DNA of 64,000 bases from Desulfosporosinus orientis DSM 765 (GTDB taxonomy: Bacteria; Bacillota; Desulfitobacteriia; Desulfitobacteriales; Desulfitobacteriaceae), in contig NC_016584.1 in the NCBI RefSeq assembly GCF_000235605.1, positions 5,799,082 through 5,863,081 on the forward strand. The letters run 5' to 3'. Below are positions 16,771 through 24,522 of the stretch, piece after piece (position 1 is the stretch's first letter; every line of letters starts with the position of its first letter). Below the pieces are notes generated by a model, which was not told the DNA's origin, made no database searches, and saw nothing but the letters and a program-made list of their open reading frames with translations. The position numbers and the translations under genes were made by a program.

Positions 16771-17139
16771 ATGTTTATAAATGTTAAAGAGCATGATAAT
16801 GTTATTTATTTTTCCTCCCTTGAGGAGAAACTAAAAAAATTAAACCAATGGGGACTAATTAGCGAGAAAAAGATGAACAACCTTATTAGTGGCAAGAAGA
16901 TTACAGAAATGAAGTCAATTTTGTATAAAGGAAGAGAAGTAGATGTTGAAAAGGTCTGTGATGTCATTGGGTACATTTCCTATAAGACCAACCCAGGTTG
17001 TATAAATCCTGTGTACGAAACCGTTGTTATAGAAATTAACGGAGAAACAAACAAGATAAACCCTGCATTTTTAAAACAAATGCAAAGTAAAGATTTTAAT
17101 CTAAATACTTTTGATGAAGAAAACGACGGCATAGCCTAA
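16771..17139 (+). CDS. Hypothetical protein of the element 1 cluster
   Basis: Product of 122 residues, started at ATG after AGGGGGAA. Contains an N-terminal helix pair (FSSLEEKLKKLNQWGLISEK), then a beta-rich middle (VYETVVIEINGETNKINPAF) and an acidic tail. It is soluble and no family was recognised. It is the third gene in a row on the plus strand behind the exonuclease gene and is followed by a weak terminator, so it likely belongs to the same transcript. Confidence 0.6.
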   Translation: MFINVKEHDNVIYFSSLEEKLKKLNQWGLISEKKMNNLISGKKITEMKSILYKGREVDVEKVCDVIGYISYKTNPGCINPVYETVVIEINGETNKINPAFLKQMQSKDFNLNTFDEENDGIA

Positions 17140-17152
17140 ATGTAAAATAGAT

Positions 17153-17182
17153 TATTAGTCCTAAAAATAGGGCTTTTTCTTT
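17153..17182 (+). terminator. Intrinsic terminator after the hypothetical cluster
   Basis: Short stem AGTCCT/AGGGCT (with one G-T pair) around AAAAAT, followed by TTTTTCTTT. Confidence 0.55.
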
Positions 17183-17345
17183 AGGGGGTATACTTCGCAC
17201 TTCAACATATTAGTAAGTTGGCTATGCGTTTCTAAATTCTTCGCATTTTAGGTTAAAAGAAGAGACTGTCACAAATGAATGACTCCTATCAGTTAAGAGT
17301 TGTAAGGGTAAAATCCTAACCTTAACCGAAGGGAGTTACTTACAG

Positions 17346-18062
17346 ATGGGAACTCAATATAAAGATGTTGCTGTAAGGGAGACAGGGGAGGTTATTTCTC
17401 TGCCTCAAAGTTTTATTAACAATACAAAAGAATATTTCATTAGGAGCAAGAACCAGGACAAAGCCTTTAAGCAAAAACTTCAAAGAGCAGATGAACATTT
17501 CTTTTGGGTCAATCAAAACAATATTACTTCGCTTCTAACAGATAAGAACATCAGTCAATCGTCTCTAGGGTTATTACTTGTTTTATGTTGTAACCTCCAA
17601 AATGTCATCGGTATTCTTTGTAATCAGAAGAGAAATCCTTATACTAACAAAGAGTTGATAAACAAATCTGGAGTACCCGAGAGAAGTTTCTTCAAAGGAA
17701 TAGAAGAATTAAAGTCCCACAAGATTGTTATCAATAATGGTACAAAGAAAGAGCCTATTTATACAGTAGATATGAAATATCACTTCATAGGGACTAATAA
17801 TCAGGCTAGCCATTCTGTAAGGGCATATAAGGACGGTATCAGAGCCTTAAAGGACTCTGGCTTAACTCTCAATAAGATTGGTTTTCTTTATTCTGTCATA
17901 CCCTTGCTAGAATTTAACAGGTGTGCGTTGGTTAAAGACAAGAATAAAGGTGTGGATGTTAACAATCTCCATAGTAAGGACAGTCTATGCAAACTATACC
18001 TAGGAATATCTAAAAGAACCTTATCTACTTATCTGTCTATGACCTTTGAGTACAAGATTTAG
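17346..18062 (+). CDS. Putative winged-helix replication/maintenance protein, 3' end fused to junction
   Basis: Product of 238 residues with AAGGGAG before the ATG. Residues ~55-165 look like a winged-helix pair: FFWVNQNNITSLLTDKNISQ, then NPYTNKELINKSGVPERSFF followed by a wing (KIVINNGTKKEPIYTV). This pattern is seen in replication initiators and related proteins of Firmicute plasmids and phages, but no specific family was recognised. An upstream imperfect inverted repeat (GTTAAG...CTTAAC, 17296-17328) could be an operator. The C-terminus abuts the truncated integrase in a tail-to-tail junction, so the last residues may not be native. Confidence 0.5.
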   Translation: MGTQYKDVAVRETGEVISLPQSFINNTKEYFIRSKNQDKAFKQKLQRADEHFFWVNQNNITSLLTDKNISQSSLGLLLVLCCNLQNVIGILCNQKRNPYTNKELINKSGVPERSFFKGIEELKSHKIVINNGTKKEPIYTVDMKYHFIGTNNQASHSVRAYKDGIRALKDSGLTLNKIGFLYSVIPLLEFNRCALVKDKNKGVDVNNLHSKDSLCKLYLGISKRTLSTYLSMTFEYKI

Positions 18063-18515
18063 CATTCGTTTTATTTCTTTTGAGGACAAAGGTTTAATGG
18101 CGTCTTTAGGTACCTTGACATACTTTACTTTGCTTGCCAAGTCCTCGGTCATATAACCCTCGGAACGTAACCAATTAAGATATGTTTTGAAAGTTCTAAT
18201 CCTAATATTAATAGTGTTTGGAGCGTAACCATGGGGAATCATGTGGGCAGAATACTCCTGAAATAATACCTTATCGAGCCAACGACCTCCTAATAGCCGT
18301 TGTTCCTCTTCAAGCCACTTTTTGAAGTAATCCATATGCTTCTTGTAATCCTGCAAAGTCCTCTGTGACAAACCTTCAACGCGTTTTTGTTTGACGAAAT
18401 CATCGTGTAAATTAACATAATCCAATACCGATAAACAATCGATGTTTTCGATGGGTAACGGCTTGTAAGCAGTCAAGTAAAACCAGCAACTTTTCGCCAC
18501 AAACCATACAACATT

Positions 18516-19256
18516 TTATTTCTGGGTTATAGTCTTCCTATGTTGGAGTCTGTAGCTGTTGCCCGTCATATTTAAAATCTCGCAGTGGTGGATAAGACGG
18601 TCTAAAATCGCAGTTGTAATTGTTGCATCCCCTAAAAAGTCAACCCATTCATCGAATCCTTTGTTTGAGGTAATAATCAGTGATGTTTTCTCGGACATTG
18701 AGGACACGAAACCGAAGAATAGGTTGGCTTCTATTGTAGAAAGTGGCATGAAGCCAACTTCATCAATAATAACCAGTGCTGCCGAGTTGAGTATTTTTAT
18801 TCGTCTCTTACTGGCGGTCGAGATTTGCGAGGTTTTTAGTGTAATTATGAGTTCATCCAAGGTCGTAAAAGCTACGGCATAACCTAGGTTTAAAGCCTGG
18901 ACCGCTAAGGATAAAGCCAAATGCGTTTTTCCGATACCAGGGGGGCCCAGAAAACAAATGTTGAACGCTTGCTCAACCCAAGTCATATCGGACAATCTTA
19001 GCATCTGTTCCTTAGATACGCTGCGTTGGAATCCGAAGTCGAAGGTTTCCAGGGTTTTTTCGGCGGGTAGATTTGCTCTTCTTCTGCGAATTAGATTTTG
19101 CTTTTCGGTCCGAAGACGTTGTTGCTCTGAAAGGAAAACCTCAACGCTTTCGAGAGGCGTGAGATTATTCTTTTTAGCATATAGGTTTTCTAAATCAACA
19201 GGGACCAAATGCAGTCCCGATACTAATGCATTGACACGTTCAATCCGTTCATTCAT
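18516..19256 (-). CDS. istB: IS21-family helper ATPase IstB (element B)
   Basis: Product of 246 residues from the ATG after AGGTGGCAACC, overlapping the istA stop by eight bases. AAA+ motifs: [20 protein letters not shown] (Walker A) and [13 protein letters not shown] (Walker B); [20 protein letters not shown] follows. Sequence is clearly diverged from the IstB of element A. It appears complete. Confidence 0.92.
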   Translation of the reverse strand: MNERIERVNALVSGLHLVPVDLENLYAKKNNLTPLESVEVFLSEQQRLRTEKQNLIRRRRANLPAEKTLETFDFGFQRSVSKEQMLRLSDMTWVEQAFNICFLGPPGIGKTHLALSLAVQALNLGYAVAFTTLDELIITLKTSQISTASKRRIKILNSAALVIIDEVGFMPLSTIEANLFFGFVSSMSEKTSLIITSNKGFDEWVDFLGDATITTAILDRLIHHCEILNMTGNSYRLQHRKTITQK

Positions 19257-20760
19257 GGTTGCCACCTGCCTTTGCATACACATCCAAAGAGCGTTTCTCT
19301 GTAGTTACATGGTACTTGTTGTTGCTAACCGGAATAGCATTCAGGACGATTACTTGTTTTGGTTTAGCACTGTGCTCTAAAAAATCCTTTACATACGTTA
19401 TTCCGAAGAGTTTGCTCACCTCACAATATTTGATGGCATTTAGTACGTCATCAATTCCATATTTATCGCATAATGTTTGCAGCAACCGGAACTGATCACG
19501 GGCATAGCGTGCTTTTTCTGTTCGAATTGTCTGCAGAAAATCGGTTGCCTTGAATAATAACAGCTTATCAACAGTAGTTTGAGCTTTATCCATCGAGTCT
19601 GTAATATCTCTGGAATGACTGGTGCTCTTAATTAATTGACCTCTGCCGGTTGAGATGGGATGTTCACAGATAAATTCACCGAATACGGTCATAATCGTCA
19701 ATTTTTCATTCTTCGCTTCAATGCTGACCTCTTTTTGGTTGTTGTATGTACCGAGAGGTAAAGAGTACCGATTGCTGTCGTAGACGATCGTGTTATCTTT
19801 CCGAACATTTCTGCAGATGGTTACATCACCATTTAATCGGATGTCCAGCAGAGGTCTTAGGTGTTCACGTTCATCTTCAAACACCTTGGCTGGTATCTTT
19901 TTGGTAGTGCCGTGAATTTTCGCATTACCGGTTCTATCCAACCATTTTAGGAACGAACTGTTGAGAACTTCCTCATCAGCAAAAAGTCTGTTTTCAAGGA
20001 AATTATACTTGATGAATTTAACCACATTCTCGATCTTACCTTTGCTTTCCGGATCAGCTGCGCGGCAGAGGTATACTTTTAAATTGCATTCTTGCCGGAA
20101 CTTCTCAAACTCAAAGGTATGAATAATATCTCCATAGTTTTCTGAAACGCTGACGATACTATCCTGATCAAATACCATTTCTAGCGGCATCCCACCTATA
20201 TATCTAAAGCACTGATGACAGCTTGAAACCAGATCGCTTGTTGTGAATGGCCGAGTTTGAAAGAATGCCCATTTGTAACGTGCATGAGCGAGTACAAAGG
20301 CTGCAAAGCGAATCTTTACACGCTGCCCATCAATGGATTGCATCCACTTTTCACCAAAGTCCACCTGTAACTGCTGCCCCATTGGGAGCTCTTCTACAGC
20401 CTCATAATCTCTGGGATGATTGGATTTTTTAAGATTATATTCCTCTCGTAACCCTTTGACATAACGGCTGACCGTTCGTTCCTTGATATCCTCTTTGTAA
20501 TGCTCCTTGAGCCAATCGCATACTTGTGCGGCTGTCATTGTTGGGTATTGTTTCAACCAGCTGATGATAATTTCCTCATATTTTGAAAGTAGCAGTTCTC
20601 GGTTAATGCTATACAGCTGTTTGGCGAATTCATCCGCTGTCATGTTCCAATATCTTGTTACGGTTTCCCGATTTATGTTCAGCTGCTTGGCAGCCCGAGA
20701 TCGAGTGAATCCAATCTCTTTAAGTTGCTGTATCTGTTTATACATCTTAAATCCTTTCAT
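19249..20760 (-). CDS. istA: IS21-family transposase IstA (element B)
   Basis: Product of 503 residues, AGGAGC before the ATG. Helix-turn-helix near the N-terminus ([20 protein letters not shown]) and a second one ([20 protein letters not shown]). DDE catalytic domain: [26 protein letters not shown], and [20 protein letters not shown]. The C-terminal barrel and tail are complete. Longer than element A's IstA, as in the other branch of the family. Confidence 0.92.
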   Translation of the reverse strand: MKGFKMYKQIQQLKEIGFTRSRAAKQLNINRETVTRYWNMTADEFAKQLYSINRELLLSKYEEIIISWLKQYPTMTAAQVCDWLKEHYKEDIKERTVSRYVKGLREEYNLKKSNHPRDYEAVEELPMGQQLQVDFGEKWMQSIDGQRVKIRFAAFVLAHARYKWAFFQTRPFTTSDLVSSCHQCFRYIGGMPLEMVFDQDSIVSVSENYGDIIHTFEFEKFRQECNLKVYLCRAADPESKGKIENVVKFIKYNFLENRLFADEEVLNSSFLKWLDRTGNAKIHGTTKKIPAKVFEDEREHLRPLLDIRLNGDVTICRNVRKDNTIVYDSNRYSLPLGTYNNQKEVSIEAKNEKLTIMTVFGEFICEHPISTGRGQLIKSTSHSRDITDSMDKAQTTVDKLLLFKATDFLQTIRTEKARYARDQFRLLQTLCDKYGIDDVLNAIKYCEVSKLFGITYVKDFLEHSAKPKQVIVLNAIPVSNNKYHVTTEKRSLDVYAKAGGNHE

Positions 20761-21041
20761 TCTAACAGCTCCTGACCTCTTTGCTAGCCCCTATTCTAAC
20801 AAAGTCAGATAGCTGTATTTGATTTAAGTTGTATGGTTATTGGCAAAATGTTGTATGGTTTGTGGCAGAAACTTGTATGCTTTCATTGGCGTAAATGTGT
20901 ATGGTTTAGTTTACCATTCACACGGCTTCGTGGTCATCTTAATCTTTGTTTTAGCCATTGATTTTTTACCGCCTTTTTCGTTTATTTAGGCAGTAGCCGT
21001 TACTCCGCGTTAAACCCACGGCTTCTGTAGGGATAAAATAA

Positions 21042-21080
21042 AAGAGGTATACCTACGAATAAATCGTAAATATACCTCAA
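21042..21080 (-). terminator. tRNA-Gly-type terminator at middle junction
   Basis: Stem GAGGTATA...TATACCTC with inner TACGA/TCGTA, followed on the minus strand by TTTTATTTTAT. It stands after the second tRNA-Gly fragment. Confidence 0.65.
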
Positions 21081-21119
21081 AGTCTACGTAAAAGCCATTG
21101 TTGGCTTCAATATACTGAA

Positions 21120-21170
21120 TGGAGCGGACGACGAGATTCGAACTCGCGACCCTCGGCTTGGGAAGCCAAT
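21120..21170 (-). repeat. att repeat: 3' fragment of tRNA-Gly (middle junction)
   Basis: 51 bases identical to the 3' part of the intact tRNA-Gly at 23078-23128, from the CCA end through the anticodon loop. Marks the boundary between the two tandem elements. The identity is higher than at the left repeat, so this integration looks younger. Confidence 0.92.
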
Positions 21171-21541
21171 TGCGAAAGCCAGAAGCCACGAACCCTTGAC
21201 AATTCAGGATTTTGGACTATTCAACTATCCTCATGACCCTCGGCCCATCCTTCTTTTAACCATTATAATTATATCTTGTCACAAATTCAATATTAACAAC
21301 GAATATTTACTAAAATCTCTATAGAGCACTCCTACTAATTTGACCCCCTGACCCTTCAGCGTAGAGACCAGGTGGAACCTCGACACACAACTCTTACCAC
21401 TACGTCTTTTAAATATAGAATAAATAGCTAAAAAATATAAGGAACCGGACGCATCCGATTCCTTTAAGTGTAGTCCGAAGACATCCACCGCTATTCACTA
21501 TATATAGTATACACTTTGAGGCCAAAAGATACAAGGTTTTT
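21171..21541. other. Intergenic stretch of element 2
   Basis: No gene recognised. It contains a terminator-like hairpin (next entry) and a segment near 21171-21245 that may be further decayed att-proximal sequence. Confidence 0.4.
21433..21466 (-). terminator. Intrinsic terminator downstream of the Abi gene
   Basis: Stem AAGGAATCGGATG/CGTCCGGTTCCTT on the minus strand, then ATATTTTTTAG. It lies 75 bases after the Abi stop codon. Confidence 0.7.
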
Positions 21542-22522
21542 TTATATCTTTATGAATGCCTTTAGCGAATTCAACTTACCCCTAGTATTTGTATGGACAA
21601 TTCTCGTATATATGTTGATGGGTATTTGACTTCTAAATTGGTTAATGAGCAATTCAAATCTATTGACGATCTTGGTCAAGTCTGTCTTAGATGTCTTCAA
21701 GTTTTTCTGAAGGTATATAATCAAGATTAAATAATCTACTATGGTCTGAAATGTTATGTTTTGGATATTCGTATCAAATGACAGCCATCTAAGCAAGCTA
21801 TTATTTGGATTAAATGATTTAAATCGCGTATCAAAAATAACATCATTATGAGCGATAGAATTCCTCAGATCTTTTATAAGATATATTATATTTTGGGTTA
21901 ACTTACCATTAGAGTCAAATGCCTGATTGAGGCCAAGTGCCAGCGATATATCTCTCTTGATACAAGTATCACTGCATGATACGAAGTTTCCGAATTCGCC
22001 CAAACTGATAACTTCAAACACTGCCCAGATTGGTACTGGTTCATCTTTATGATAAAAATGTTGTACAATTTGCTTATCATTAGAGAATTCACGGGTAAGT
22101 ACATTATAAAATTGATTTCGCAGCTTGAGCCTTTTATTCAGGGCATTCTTGTATTTAGGAGAACCAATAGTATGTGTCTTATAATCTGTTAATAATGTAT
22201 CATAGATTATGTTAAAACTATCTGTCTTACTATGAATCAAAATAGTTTCTAGTACGTAATTTTTTAACGCAGTTTCTATAAACATTATTTGTGGGTAAAA
22301 TAGTGATTTTAATTGCATATCGAATGTATTTATCGCAAGAACTTCATTGAAATTAGTATAAACGATTCTATTATTAGGTCTATTAATAAAACGATATCCT
22401 TTAAATCCATGATAATAACCTATGTTTCTTAACTTCCTCTTATGGATACTACCAGAAATAGTTATATTATGATGATCCCTTAGATATTTCATTAAAGAGT
22501 CGGTACTTTTTACCCTCGACAT
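21542..22522 (-). CDS. Abi-family abortive infection protein (Abi_2, HEPN-like)
   Basis: Product of 326 residues, ATG preceded by GAAGG. The N-terminal region has SLMKYLRDHHNITISGSIHK and RNIGYYHGFKGYRF, characteristic of the AbiD/AbiF (Abi_2) family. A C-terminal DLRNSIAHNDVIFD holds an R-x4-H motif as in HEPN ribonuclease-like domains. Family members halt phage growth by killing or arresting the infected cell. No antitoxin partner gene is adjacent; single-gene action is known for such Abi proteins. It is the only intact cargo of element 2. Confidence 0.85.
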   Translation of the reverse strand: MSRVKSTDSLMKYLRDHHNITISGSIHKRKLRNIGYYHGFKGYRFINRPNNRIVYTNFNEVLAINTFDMQLKSLFYPQIMFIETALKNYVLETILIHSKTDSFNIIYDTLLTDYKTHTIGSPKYKNALNKRLKLRNQFYNVLTREFSNDKQIVQHFYHKDEPVPIWAVFEVISLGEFGNFVSCSDTCIKRDISLALGLNQAFDSNGKLTQNIIYLIKDLRNSIAHNDVIFDTRFKSFNPNNSLLRWLSFDTNIQNITFQTIVDYLILIIYLQKNLKTSKTDLTKIVNRFELLINQFRSQIPINIYTRIVHTNTRGKLNSLKAFIKI

Positions 22523-22689
22523 TTCTTGCCTTCTCTCTGTTAATATTTACATATTCATCATATATTCTTAAAATTGTTTGGTCAATGTTTAATCTACCTA
22601 GTTACTCCAATACTGGATATGTTACACACTGTACTTGTGTCACATTCAATAATCCCTGGAAAGTCCAACACAACTGGCTTCCGGGGATT

Positions 22690-22928
22690 TTCTATTTCCC
22701 AAAGCTTTTTTGAACCCGTCGATTGTCACATATCGACTCATCACAACCATATCTGCGCCATACGGTGGCTTCACTGCTGCTTGATGATGGGGTAAACCCC
22801 TCCAATGTCAGTGATATACTCGGACTACTAAAACCAGTACTACGTTAGATATTTACAGCCACAGCTCTTCTCTCGACAAAGAGAGAGCTATTGCACGTTT
22901 AGGAGATATCTTAAAATCAGCCCGCTAA
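22690..22928 (+). pseudogene. Tyrosine recombinase C-terminal remnant
   Basis: Reads SQPYLRHTVASLLLDDGVNP, NVSDILG, then after a one-base deletion TKTSTTLDIYSHSSSLDKER, ending LGDILKSAR. This contains box II H-x-x-R-like RHT and the nucleophile Tyr in DIYSHSS. The deletion converts an expected LGH into LGL. The N-terminal and first-Arg parts are missing. Its stop is followed by a strong terminator and it sits about 150 bases from the tRNA-Gly att core, the normal place for the element's integrase. Confidence 0.75.
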
Positions 22929-22933
22929 ACACT

Positions 22934-22968
22934 AAAAGATCGGTTCAAGCCCGATCTTTTTTACATTT
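22934..22968 (+). terminator. Intrinsic terminator after the integrase remnant
   Basis: AAAGATCGG TTCAAG CCGATCTTTTTT: nine-pair stem and T tract directly after the integrase stop. Confidence 0.85.
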
Positions 22969-23039
22969 GTATCAGATTTTTTCCCGTTGCAGTAAAATTG
23001 CAGTCAAAAACCCCTTAATAAAAATTTCTTAGAAAAGCG

Positions 23040-23064
23040 AAAACACCGCAATCCCTTGCGGTGT
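23040..23064 (-). terminator. Terminator of tRNA-Gly
   Basis: Stem ACACCGCAA/TTGCGGTGT followed on the minus strand by TTTTCG. Positioned 14 bases after the CCA end of the tRNA. Confidence 0.7.
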
Positions 23065-23077
23065 CTATGTTTCATTA

Positions 23078-23153
23078 TGGAGCGGACGACGAGATTCGAA
23101 CTCGCGACCCTCGGCTTGGGAAGCCAATGCTCTACCAGCTGAGCCACGTCCGC
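23078..23153 (-). tRNA. tRNA-Gly(CCC), integration target
   Basis: 76 bases including an encoded CCA. Acceptor GCGGACG/CGTCCGC, D stem GCTC/GAGC, anticodon stem TTGGC/GCC(G)A with loop TTCCCAA giving anticodon CCC, T arm GCGAG-TTCGAAT-CTCGT. It is complete. Its 3' part is duplicated at 21120 and 9844. Confidence 0.95.
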
Positions 23154-23203
23154 TTATTAAGCTAATCCTAACAAAAAAATTATATGCCGAGAGAACAAAT
23201 ATG

Positions 23204-23896
23204 TCAACCTTGAAAAGAGTCTGCCCAGTTAGCAAGCTCACCGCGAAAGTTCTTCGTCAGCGTTAGAATCTTGCAGTAAGGTTGTCCCCTAAAATGTTCC
23301 ATATAAGGCACAAAGCCGCTTTTCGCAGCCGGAATGTCAATCTGCCCCGAATGTCCGATACATATGACCTTGCAGGAGTCGTGAACTCGCGTGAATATTT
23401 TTCTTAATTCCTGAACCGTAAAGTTTTGACATTCATCAATAATGATGGTCATATCCTTCAGATTAGTTCCTCTAAGAAACAGCGGTGTTTTTGGATAGCA
23501 CCAAATGCTGTCCATGACACGCTTCATACTGACTTTCCGGCGTATGGCTTCATTGACCAAAGCTTCTTCATTATACACGCACTGGGCAGGATTCTCATTG
23601 ATCTCTAACAAAGCATCAATCAAGGGCTGATGATAAATGCTTTCCTTCTCAGACTGAGTACCGGGCCTAAAGCCCATGGCCGATTCCTGAACCGGATTGA
23701 AGATATAGGTTAGTGGCTGCTTAAAAAGCTTAGCACAGGCAACCGCTAACGTTGTTTTTCCAGTTCCAGCTTTGGCATTAACCATAACTAATTGATAATC
23801 AAATATTGCATCAACATATTCACGTTGCTCTTCCGTCAATCTTGGCGCAAATCCAAATAACAAGTTATTCTCAGGCAATGGCACAGTTCTCACCAA
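23204..23896 (-). CDS. PhoH-family ATPase
   Basis: Product of 230 residues. A TTG start is assumed; GTG one codon later is an equal candidate, and AAGGG lies just upstream. Walker A is VNAKAGTGKTTLAVACAKLF and Walker B is DMTIIIDECQNFTVQELRKI; SGQIDIP and LTKNFRG complete the PhoH core. PhoH-family proteins are ATP-dependent RNA-related helicase or nuclease partners, though the cellular task is poorly defined. This is the stand-alone short form without PIN or KH domains. It lies between tRNA genes, probably with its own transcript. Confidence 0.85.
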   Translation of the reverse strand: MVRTVPLPENNLLFGFAPRLTEEQREYVDAIFDYQLVMVNAKAGTGKTTLAVACAKLFKQPLTYIFNPVQESAMGFRPGTQSEKESIYHQPLIDALLEINENPAQCVYNEEALVNEAIRRKVSMKRVMDSIWCYPKTPLFLRGTNLKDMTIIIDECQNFTVQELRKIFTRVHDSCKVICIGHSGQIDIPAAKSGFVPYMEHFRGQPYCKILTLTKNFRGELANWADSFQG

Positions 23897-24027
23897 CCCT
23901 TATAATAATCCGTATTTGACAATAAATCTATTGTTCCTAGTATTTCTCAATAATGGGATTGCATTCCCATAAGTTTGGAAAACTTGGCAGCTAGCTGCCA
24001 TAGTTGCACTTATGCTTCCTAAATAGT

Positions 24028-24072
24028 ACAAAAAAAGTCCTGATTCCCCTTCGCAGGAAATTCCAGAACCTT
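24028..24072 (-). terminator. Terminator after the tRNA-Glu/tRNA-Phe pair
   Basis: Imperfect stem (GTTCTGGAATTTCC with GGGGAATCAGGAC) followed by TTTTTTTG on the minus strand. Confidence 0.55.
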
Positions 24073-24116
24073 CAATTACTTATATTAATCATTTTATGAG
24101 TGAAAGTGGGAACATA

Positions 24117-24192
<76 letters not shown>

Positions 24193-24199
24193 AATTAAA

Positions 24200-24275
24200 T
24201 GGTGACCCGTACGGGATTCGAACCCGTGTAACCGCCGTGAAAGGGCGGTGTCTTAGACCGCTTGACCAACGGGCC
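24200..24275 (-). tRNA. tRNA-Glu(TTC)
   Basis: 76 bases with encoded CCA. Acceptor GGCCCGT/ACGGGTC, anticodon stem CCGCC/GGCGG with loop CTTTCAC (anticodon TTC). It is separated from tRNA-Phe by seven bases. Confidence 0.95.
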
Positions 24276-24433
24276 ATAATGCTCACTCGTCAATGTTCTC
24301 AAAGAGATTTAAAAGACACTGACAAATATGGATTTTACACTAAGTTTCTGTACCTGTCAATACTTTTCTTTTAAAAAGCTTAGTCAATGGTAAAGAAAAT
24401 CACTAGAGTTTTAAATTTTTAATAGAATAGAGA

Positions 24434-24485
24434 GTAAAAAAGCACTACGAACTAGGGAGGTCAAAAATGCCCTCTCCTAGTCCGT
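24434..24485 (-). terminator. Terminator of the chemoreceptor gene
   Basis: Stem CGGACTAGGAGAGGG/CCTCCCTAGTTCG on the minus strand, followed by TAGTGCTTTTTTAC. It lies 38 bases after the stop. Confidence 0.75.
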
Positions 24486-24522
24486 ATAGATTCCTCGTAA
24501 ATACAAATTTATCATAAAAACA

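Larger units (their letters stand above)
18486..20912 (-). mobile_element. IS21-family insertion sequence B
   Basis: About 2427 bases with istA and istB. ACCA flanks both ends (18482-18485 and 20913-20916), and removing the element restores the integrase reading frame. Repeats of the type CACAAACCATACAAC occur inside both ends, several times at the right one. It is only distantly related to element A, so it is a separate acquisition. Confidence 0.82.
18056..20958 (-). pseudogene. Tyrosine recombinase (integrase), interrupted by IS and 3'-truncated
   Basis: The start is at 20958 (AAGGCGG upstream) and reads MAKTKIKMTTKPCEW, after which an IS21-family element intervenes. The frame resumes at about 18481 as FYLTAYKPLPIENIDCLSVL. 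The SAM-like core-binding domain follows (GLSQRTLQDYKKHMDYFKKW, YAPNTINIRIRTFKTYLNWL). It ends at KPLSSKEIKRMLNLVLKG, the start of the catalytic domain, where the sequence switches to the tail of the replication-like gene. All catalytic residues (R, H, R, Y) are missing. This was presumably the recombinase of element 1. Confidence 0.75.
9844..21119. mobile_element. Decayed integrative element 1 at tRNA-Gly
   Basis: Bounded by two tRNA-Gly 3' repeats in direct orientation. Inside are an integrase interrupted by an IS and lacking its catalytic part, a possible replication gene, an exonuclease-BRCT gene, several hypothetical genes, two IS21-family insertions, an IS66 end, and several frameshifted genes. 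AT content is visibly higher than in the flanking core genes between about 13.7 and 18 kb. The element should no longer be self-mobile. Confidence 0.8.
21120..23077. mobile_element. Integrative element 2 at tRNA-Gly, carrying an Abi gene
   Basis: About 1.96 kb between the 51-base repeat and the intact tRNA-Gly. Contains one intact Abi-family gene and the broken 3' end of an integrase gene on the opposite strand, close to the tRNA. Likely a deleted remnant of a larger defence-carrying element. Confidence 0.75.

Noticed and set aside
21279..21488. 69-codon minus-strand ORF downstream of the Abi gene
   Set aside because: It contains a terminator hairpin, has no ribosome site and shows no recognisable domain.
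22574..22795. 73-codon ORF before the integrase remnant
   Set aside because: The neighbouring frame gives the integrase catalytic motifs (LRHT, LLLDDG), so this ORF is an out-of-frame reading of a broken integrase.
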